Assembly (NCBI RefSeq): GCF_025244925.1
Contig: NZ_CP104275.1
Location: 1,922,001 to 1,986,000 of the forward strand
Origin: Arthrobacter zhaoxinii
GTDB lineage: Bacteria; Actinomycetota; Actinomycetes; Actinomycetales; Micrococcaceae
Reading direction: 5' to 3'
Length of the DNA stretch: 64,000 bases
In this document: in pieces, positions 58,504 to 64,000 of the stretch
Layout of the letters: each line of letters opens with the position of its first letter
Position numbering within the stretch: position 1 is the first letter of the stretch
Program-made: the position numbers and the translations under genes
Notes under the pieces: generated by a model
Databases searched by the model: none
Told to the model about the DNA's origin: nothing
What the model saw: the letters and a program-made list of their open reading frames with translations, nothing else

Positions 58504-59715
58504 TTATCCGCACCGCCCGGCTTTTTGGGTGCTGCACCAGTTCTGGTATTCCTCTACGTACTCGGCGTGCTCGGCCAGGGTGGAGGAGAACTTGGTTTCG
58601 CCCGTGTCGAGGTTGACCGTGACCCAGTAGTAGTACGGGACATCGTCGGGGTTGGCGGCCGCGTCAATGGCCTCCCGGCTCGGGGAACCGATCGGACCGA
58701 CGGGCAGGCCGGGGTTGGCGTACGTGTTGTACGGGTTGGACTTGTCGGCCTTTTCCTCGGGAGTGAGTTCGTAGCTCTTGCGCCCCAGCCCGTAGGTCAC
58801 CGTTGCATCGGACTGGATCAGCCCGTTGGTTTCCTTGTTGTCCGGGCCGAGACGGTTCTCGATGGAACCGGCAACGGAACCGTAGTCCGCTTCCCCGGCT
58901 TCGGCCTGGATAATGCTGGCCTTGGTCAGGATGCGGTACTGCTCGGCGGGATCGGTAATGCCGGCCTCTTCGAGCTCGGTGAAGGTGCTCTCCACCATCT
59001 CGGTGATGATCTCGGTGGCGGTCTTCTCCACATCGAACCGGTATTCGCCGGGGTGCAGGTAGCCCTCGAGGCTCACGGCTTCCTCGGGCAGACCGAACTG
59101 CTGCGGATCTGCGGCCAGGGCCTGGAACTCCGAGAGCGGAATCCGAGTGGAGGTGTTGAGGACTTCAAAGACCTCGTTCTGGCGCAGGTCACGGGCCACG
59201 GCGGCGTAATGCACCTGACTGCCCCCGTCTCCCAGCAGGGCGTCCACCGCTGCCGAAGAGGACATCTGATACTTCATTTCATACGTGCCCGGCTGGATCT
59301 CCCGGCCGTCGGACTGCGCGGAGAAGGTATCGATGAACTTCTTGGAGGAGGCCACGATGTCTTCGGACTCGAGCTTGCCGCCGATCAGCAGCGGGCCGTC
59401 ACCCTCAGCGACGGTAAAGGCCACGGTACCGTTGCCGGCACCCTTGTAGTCCTGGACCTCGTTCATACCCAAAAGGTCCCGCAGGAACATGATGAGGCCG
59501 AAAATAACCCCGGCAAACACGGCCAGCACGGTGATCATGACGATGGTGCGGCGCCGGCGCCGGCGCTGCTTTTCAAGGCTCGGCCGCTGGCTCCTGCGGC
59601 TGGGCAGCTCCAAGGACTCCTCGAAGAACTGGCCCACGGGCAGGTCCCCGCTGGACTGCCCGGGCTGGCGCTCCGGCTCCGCCATCGGGGGGTACTCGGG
59701 ATATCTGTGGCTCAC
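58504..59715 (-). CDS. mltG: Endolytic transglycosylase MltG
   Basis: Membrane-bound glycan-chain terminase, 403 residues. A cytoplasmic Pro/Gln/Arg-rich tail (about 1–50), ending in KQRRRRRR, precedes one membrane helix (about 53–75). The YceG/MltG domain follows (about 90–395) with SLEGYLHPGEYRFDVEKTATEI and IIQAEAGEADYGSVAGSIENRL, which holds the catalytic Glu. The GTG start overlaps the ruvX stop. Located between ruvX and aroE as in many actinobacteria. Confidence 0.94.
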   Translation of the reverse strand: MSHRYPEYPPMAEPERQPGQSSGDLPVGQFFEESLELPSRRSQRPSLEKQRRRRRRTIVMITVLAVFAGVIFGLIMFLRDLLGMNEVQDYKGAGNGTVAFTVAEGDGPLLIGGKLESEDIVASSKKFIDTFSAQSDGREIQPGTYEMKYQMSSSAAVDALLGDGGSQVHYAAVARDLRQNEVFEVLNTSTRIPLSEFQALAADPQQFGLPEEAVSLEGYLHPGEYRFDVEKTATEIITEMVESTFTELEEAGITDPAEQYRILTKASIIQAEAGEADYGSVAGSIENRLGPDNKETNGLIQSDATVTYGLGRKSYELTPEEKADKSNPYNTYANPGLPVGPIGSPSREAIDAAANPDDVPYYYWVTVNLDTGETKFSSTLAEHAEYVEEYQNWCSTQKAGRCG

Positions 59716-60284
59716 GGCGTGATACCGCCTTCGCGCTCGATGTCCTGCGAAATGTCGAACTCCTCGGTCGGGGCCGGCACTCCGCCGCCTGGGCGGCGCG
59801 GCCGGCTAGGTGTAACCAGCTCCCCTACGTCCCGGTTCAGGGACCGCTGTGTGTCAATAGACTGCTGCAAAATGGCGACAGCGGCCGCTTGATCCACTAC
59901 TGTACGGTGATTCCGGCTGTTCATTCCAGCTTCATGCAGTGATCGGTGCGCGGACACAGTAGTCAGCCGTTCATCCACGAGCCGCACCTGCTGGTCCTGC
60001 CCGGCATCGGCCAGGGCCCGGGCCAGCGTCTGCGCGTACTCGCGCGCCATCCGGGTGGACGCGGTTTCACCGCCGCTCAGGCTCCGCGGGAGGCCGACGA
60101 ACACTTCAACGGCCTCCCGCTCTGCAGCTTCGCGGACCACCACGCGGATGTCGCTGTTTTTCTTAGCGTCCCGCTTCAGCGTCTTCACCGGCATGGCCAG
60201 GACGCCGTCGGGGTCGCTGGCTGCGAGGCCGACCCTTACGAGGCCGACGTCGACACCCAGCTTCACCCCGCGGAGAGTTGCCAA
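59712..60284 (-). CDS. ruvX: Holliday-junction resolvase-like RuvX (YqgF)
   Basis: 190 residues from TTG 60284; GTG 60266 is an alternative. RNase H-like fold with VKLGVDVGLVRVGLAASDP, VGLPRSLSG and VDERLTTVSA, then DQAAAVAILQQ. A 40-residue polar C-terminal extension follows. It lies one base after the alaS stop. The family takes part in 16S rRNA 5' processing in other bacteria; junction resolution is unproven. Confidence 0.92.
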   Translation of the reverse strand: MATLRGVKLGVDVGLVRVGLAASDPDGVLAMPVKTLKRDAKKNSDIRVVVREAAEREAVEVFVGLPRSLSGGETASTRMAREYAQTLARALADAGQDQQVRLVDERLTTVSAHRSLHEAGMNSRNHRTVVDQAAAVAILQQSIDTQRSLNRDVGELVTPSRPRRPGGGVPAPTEEFDISQDIEREGGITP

Positions 60285-60285
60285 G

Positions 60286-62979
60286 TTAGGCCCGTCCGGC
60301 CACGGCTTGGCGGATGGCCGTGAGCGCATCCGCGATCCTGCCGGCGTCGGAGCCGCCGCCCTGGGCGACGTCGTCCTTGCCGCCTCCGCCGCCGCCGAGC
60401 ACACCGGCGGCAACCTTGACCAGTGCCCCGGCCTTGACGCCTGCACTGCGGGCGCCTTCATTGGTGGCAACAATCACTACCGGGCGGTTGTTCGAGACAC
60501 CGGCCACGGCCACAGCTGCGGCGTCGCTGCCCAGGCGGGAGCGCAGGTCGAGTGCCAGGGTACGCAGATCATCCGCTCCCCCGACCTCGCCGGCGTTGTG
60601 GGCCAGCAGCCGGACGCCGTCGACGTCCACTGCGGTGCCGACGAGGGCGGCAGCCGAGGCCGCCAGCTGCTCGCGGCGCAGCCGGTCCAGTTCCTTCTCG
60701 GTGGACTTCAGCTTTGCCAGCGTGGCGGCAAGGCGGTCCGGCAGCTGCGCCGACGGGACCTTGAGCATCTCGGAGAGTTCGTTCACCAGTGCCCGTTCGG
60801 CAGCGAGGTGGCGGAATGCGTCCATGCCCACGAAGGCTTCGACACGGCGGTTGCCGGACCCTACGGACTGCTCGCCCAGCAGCGTCAGGCTGCCGATGCG
60901 GGAGGTCGAGGCCACGTGCGTGCCGCCGCAGAGTTCACGGGACCAGTCGCCGTTCATTTCCACCACGCGCACGGTGTCGCCGTAGGCTTCGCCGAACAGT
61001 GCGGTGGCGCCCAGGGCCTTCGCCTCGGACAGGGACATGATCTTGGTTTCGACCTGGTAGTTGCTGCGGATTGCCAGGTTGGAGACCTCTTCGATTTCCG
61101 ACTTCGCGGCGTCGGACAGGCCTTCGCCCCAGGAGAAGTCGAAGCGGAGGTAGCCGGCCTTGTTGAAGGAACCGCGCTGGAGGGCTTCCGGGCCGAGGAT
61201 CTGGTGCAGGGCGGCGTGCACAATGTGCGTGCCGGAGTGCGCCTGCTCGGCTTCGTGGCGGCGCTGGGCGTCGACGGCGGCCAGCACGGTGGCGCCGGCA
61301 GCGATCTCGCCTTCGCGGACAATGGCCTTGTGCACGCTCAGCCCCTTGACCGGGCGCTGGACGTCCTGCACCTCGAGGACAAAGCCGTCACCGGTGATGA
61401 GGCCGGTGTCGGCGGCCTGGCCGCCGGCTTCGGCGTAGAACGGCGTGGAGTCCAGGACCAGGGAAATCTCCGAGCCCTGTCCGGCGTATTCCACCCGGGA
61501 ATCTCCGGAAATGATGCCGCGGACCTTGGATTCGGACTTCAGCTCGTCGTAGCCGGTGAACTCCGTCTGCCCGGCGGCCAGCAGTTCGTTGAAGACGGAC
61601 ATGTCGGCGTGTCCGTGCTTCTTCCCGCGGGCATCTGCCTGGGCGCGCTTGCGCTGCTCGGACATCAGCGACCGGAAGCCGGCTTCGTCCACCTTCAGGC
61701 CCGCTTCCTCGGCCATTTCCAGCGTGAGGTCGATGGGGAACCCGTAGGTGTCATGCAGGGCGAAGGCTTCTTCGCCGCTCAGCGGGGAACCGGCGGCCTT
61801 GGAGACCTTGACGGCTTCTTCCAGGCGCTCGGTGCCGGAGGCGATGGTGCGCAGGAACGCTTTTTCCTCGGCGTAGGCAATCCGGCTGATCCGGGCGAAG
61901 TCGGCCTCGACCTCGGGGTAGGTGCCCTTCATGGCGTCCCGGGAAACGGGCAGCAGTTCGGGCAGCACGGCCGTTTCCACGCCGAGCAGGCGCATGGCGC
62001 GTACGGCACGGCGGATCAGGCGGCGCAGCACGTAGCCGCGGCCTTCGTTGGAGGGGCTCACGCCGTCGGAAATCAGCATCAGTGCGGAGCGGATGTGGTC
62101 ACCCACCACGCGCATCCGGACGTCATCGGTGTGGTGCGGATCGGAGGGGTCTTCGGCGCTGGTGTAGGTCTTGCCGGAGAGCTCGGCGGCCTTGTCCAGC
62201 ACGGGACGGACCTGGTCCGTCTCGTACATGTTCTCCACGCCCTGCAGGATCATGGCGAGGCGTTCCAGGCCAAGGCCGGTGTCGATGTTCTTCTGCGGCA
62301 GTTCGCCGGCAACGTCGAAGTCCGTCTTGGAGCGGACGGCGGAGAGCTGGTACTGCATAAAGACCAGGTTCCAGATTTCGATGTAGCGCGTCTCGTCGAC
62401 GGCCGGGCCGCCTTCCTGGCCGTACGCCGCGCCGCGGTCGTAGTAGATCTCGGAGCAGGGGCCGCCGGGGCCGGCCTGTCCGGTATTCCAGTAGTTGTCG
62501 GCCTTGCCGGTTCCCACGATGCGCTCGTTCGGGATGCCGATCTTGTCCCGCCAGATGGCGCGGGCTTCGTCGTCGCGCTCGTCGCCGTCTTCGTAGACGG
62601 TGACCCAGAGCCGCTGCGGGTCCAGCCCGTAGCCGCCCTTCTCCACGTCGGAGGTCAGCAGGTCCCAGGCATAGGTGATCGCTTCTTCCTTGAAGTAGTC
62701 ACCGAAGGAGAAGTTGCCGGCCATCTGGAAGAAGGTGCCGTGGCGTGCGGTCTTGCCCACTTCTTCAATGTCCGCGGTGCGGATGCACTTCTGCACACTG
62801 GTTGCCCGGCTGTACGGAGCCTTTTCCCGGGCGGTGAGGTAGGGGATGAACGGCACCATGCCGGCCACGGTGAACAGCAGCGAGGGATCGTTGGAGACGA
62901 GCGACGCCGAAGGCACCACCGTATGCCCCTTATCGCTGAAGTAGTCCAGCCAGCGGCGTGCAATCTCGTGGGACTTCAT
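60286..62979 (-). CDS. alaS: Alanine--tRNA ligase
   Basis: Class II synthetase, 897 residues. The catalytic domain starts at about residue 1 (SHEIARRWLDYFSDKGHTVVPS). The editing domain has HSGTHIVHAAL and the CGGTHV zinc motif. The C-terminal DHHA1 domain ends with LGGGGGGKDDVAQGGG. All domains are complete. No leader structure is evident in the 95 bases upstream. Confidence 0.97.
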   Translation of the reverse strand: MKSHEIARRWLDYFSDKGHTVVPSASLVSNDPSLLFTVAGMVPFIPYLTAREKAPYSRATSVQKCIRTADIEEVGKTARHGTFFQMAGNFSFGDYFKEEAITYAWDLLTSDVEKGGYGLDPQRLWVTVYEDGDERDDEARAIWRDKIGIPNERIVGTGKADNYWNTGQAGPGGPCSEIYYDRGAAYGQEGGPAVDETRYIEIWNLVFMQYQLSAVRSKTDFDVAGELPQKNIDTGLGLERLAMILQGVENMYETDQVRPVLDKAAELSGKTYTSAEDPSDPHHTDDVRMRVVGDHIRSALMLISDGVSPSNEGRGYVLRRLIRRAVRAMRLLGVETAVLPELLPVSRDAMKGTYPEVEADFARISRIAYAEEKAFLRTIASGTERLEEAVKVSKAAGSPLSGEEAFALHDTYGFPIDLTLEMAEEAGLKVDEAGFRSLMSEQRKRAQADARGKKHGHADMSVFNELLAAGQTEFTGYDELKSESKVRGIISGDSRVEYAGQGSEISLVLDSTPFYAEAGGQAADTGLITGDGFVLEVQDVQRPVKGLSVHKAIVREGEIAAGATVLAAVDAQRRHEAEQAHSGTHIVHAALHQILGPEALQRGSFNKAGYLRFDFSWGEGLSDAAKSEIEEVSNLAIRSNYQVETKIMSLSEAKALGATALFGEAYGDTVRVVEMNGDWSRELCGGTHVASTSRIGSLTLLGEQSVGSGNRRVEAFVGMDAFRHLAAERALVNELSEMLKVPSAQLPDRLAATLAKLKSTEKELDRLRREQLAASAAALVGTAVDVDGVRLLAHNAGEVGGADDLRTLALDLRSRLGSDAAAVAVAGVSNNRPVVIVATNEGARSAGVKAGALVKVAAGVLGGGGGGKDDVAQGGGSDAGRIADALTAIRQAVAGRA

Positions 62980-63073
62980 GGTGCTTCTCTACCCTTCCGG
63001 TAATGATGGTTCAGCATGCAGGTGGAACTGCGTGCGTTGTGCTGTGCTGCCAGTGATGAAGAAGTACCGGCGC

Positions 63074-63328
63074 TCAGCGGCGCATGGACCTCAGTGTCTC
63101 GGTGATGTTCTCGGGAGTGTCCAGTCCAAGTGCCGCGCGCAGCTCGCCCTCACGCTGGCCCATGCCTTCGCGCAGGGCTTCGGCAAAGCCCTGCACCACG
63201 CCCGCGGCGGAATCCACCGCACGGTTGATTCTCGCCTGGCTCAGGCTGGCCTTGGCCTCGGAAACCCTGCGGACGGCAATGACGCCGATGGCGACGCCGA
63301 TGGACATCCAAAATACGCGCTTGATCAT
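63074..63328 (-). CDS. Small membrane-anchored protein (DUF6167-like)
   Basis: 84 residues from ATG 63328, six bases after AGGAG. One N-terminal membrane helix (MIKRVFWMSIGVAIGVIAV), then a charged amphipathic helix ending in LRSMRR. It sits between alaS and the DUF948 gene, its typical actinobacterial place. Family naming is by resemblance and position; function unknown. Confidence 0.75.
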   Translation of the reverse strand: MIKRVFWMSIGVAIGVIAVRRVSEAKASLSQARINRAVDSAAGVVQGFAEALREGMGQREGELRAALGLDTPENITETLRSMRR

Positions 63329-63365
63329 GGCTGGCTCCTGTAGTTGGTTAAGTGTGCTGGCGTAC

Positions 63366-63740
63366 TTAGCGGCTGCGCCGGCCGCGGCCGGCTGTCCTGC
63401 GGGAAGCAAGGGCCGAGCGGACGCCGTAGCTGAACGCCGAGACCTTGATCAGCGGGGAACCCACGGTGGCGGCCACGAGGGAAGACAGGGCGGACAGGTT
63501 CGCCGTCGCGTCCGAGACGTTCGAGGAGATGCCGTCCACCTTCTGCAGCTGCTGATTGGTGGTGGACACCGTGGTGGTGACCTCGTCGATCAGCGGTGTG
63601 GTTTCCTCGCTGAGGGTCCGGATGGCGGAGCGCATCTCGTCAAAGACCTTCCCCAGTTTCCAGACGGGAACGGCCAGCAAAGCGACCAACACGGCAAACA
63701 CACCGGCCGCGATCAGACCGGCTATATCTCCACCCGACAT
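63366..63740 (-). CDS. DUF948 domain-containing protein
   Basis: 124 residues from ATG 63740, which follows AAAAGGAG. One N-terminal membrane helix (about 5–27), then a long heptad-like helix (GKVFDEMRSAIRTLSEETTPL, DEVTTTVSTTNQQLQKVDGI) typical of DUF948, and a basic C-terminus. Function unknown; some relatives are general-stress proteins. Cotranscribed with the small protein downstream. Confidence 0.85.
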   Translation of the reverse strand: MSGGDIAGLIAAGVFAVLVALLAVPVWKLGKVFDEMRSAIRTLSEETTPLIDEVTTTVSTTNQQLQKVDGISSNVSDATANLSALSSLVAATVGSPLIKVSAFSYGVRSALASRRTAGRGRRSR

Positions 63741-63910
63741 GGGACTCCTTTTACGCAAAATTTGTGGTTCGCAGCACCGTGACCGGCGCTGCCCTGGAGT
63801 CCCTGCCTGGATACGGCGAAAGACCCCGGTATGTACCTTACCTACTGCAGCCCCGCGGCACTTACTTTTGCCGCGTGCGCCACTTGGGGCGGCATCTGCC
63901 CCGGACAACG

Positions 63911-63943
63911 GAACAGCCCGCGGCACAAGGCCGCGGGCTGTTC
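63911..63943 (-). terminator. Terminator of rpsD
   Basis: Perfect 14-bp stem GAACAGCCCGCGGC/GCCGCGGGCTGTTC with a five-base loop, 24 bases past the rpsD stop. No long T run. The 170 bases between this and the DUF948 start hold no gene. Confidence 0.75.
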
Positions 63944-63967
63944 AGTAAACGGAAATTTTCTCCGTAA

Positions 63968-64000
63968 TTAGCGTGCGTAGTATTCCACGACGAGCTGCTC
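63968..64000 (-). CDS. rpsD: 30S ribosomal protein S4, C-terminal end only (partial)
   Basis: The last ten codons on the minus strand read EQLVVEYYAR and a TAA at 63968–63970. This is the conserved end of S4 (usually VEYYSR or VEYYAR). The rest lies outside the window. The alaS neighbourhood fits rpsD in actinobacteria. Confidence 0.85.
   Translation of the reverse strand, partial: EQLVVEYYAR

Noticed and set aside
60055..63003. Plus-strand frame of 982 codons over alaS
   Set aside because: Antisense shadow of alaS with no recognisable domain.

Overview
The window is chromosomal DNA of a high-GC actinobacterium. It most resembles Arthrobacter or a close relative in the Micrococcaceae. The grounds are: dnaJ next to hrcA; hemW–lepA and rpsT–holA–comEC–comEA–degV–leuS gene order; an actinobacterial integration host factor (mihF) beside gmk, rpoZ, coaBC, metK and priA; a pyrR-led pyrimidine operon; frequent GTG and TTG starts; and an HNH/DUF222 (13E12-type) gene. 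No rRNA, tRNA, CRISPR array or complete insertion sequence was seen. Nearly everything is core housekeeping, with a few accessory or decayed patches.

Layout. 1–9.5 kb: heat-shock genes (dnaJ, hrcA with a CIRCE operator), a DUF3097 protein, hemW/lepA, a lone PemK/MazF-like protein, rpsT, holA. 9.6–11.6 kb: two tandem lipoprotein genes, one frameshifted, then a low-GC stretch. 11.6–18.1 kb: a rearranged competence locus. Intact comEC and intact comEA are separated by decayed extra copies of both, which bracket a secreted HNH/excalibur nuclease gene. 18.2–22.1 kb: degV and leuS; leuS is preceded by a leader peptide with three Leu codons and an intrinsic terminator (attenuator). 22.2–32.1 kb: an ECF sigma factor, a monooxygenase/transporter/SDR operon, glpFK, and an aldo-keto reductase/hydrolase/glycosyltransferase operon.

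32.1–37.4 kb: an OhrR-type regulator with an MDR oxidoreductase, a LexA-box-preceded DUF222-HNH gene, a metallo-beta-lactamase-fold protein, and an hsp20 gene under both a CIRCE and a HAIR element. 37.4–43.4 kb: priA, metK, coaBC, rpoZ, gmk, mihF. 43.5–52.3 kb: pyrR-pyrB-pyrC-(PH-like membrane protein)-carA-carB-pyrF, with overlapping stops and starts throughout and a PyrR-type binding loop before pyrR. 52.4–64 kb: a PrsW-family protease, then nusB, efp, aroB, aroK, aroC, aroE, mltG, ruvX, alaS, two small membrane proteins, and the 3' end of rpsD.

The most unusual items are the com-locus rearrangement carrying a nuclease, the leuS attenuator, and the stacked HrcA/HspR-type operators at hsp20. 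Statements about regulation are inferred from motifs read by eye; no database search or folding calculation was run.
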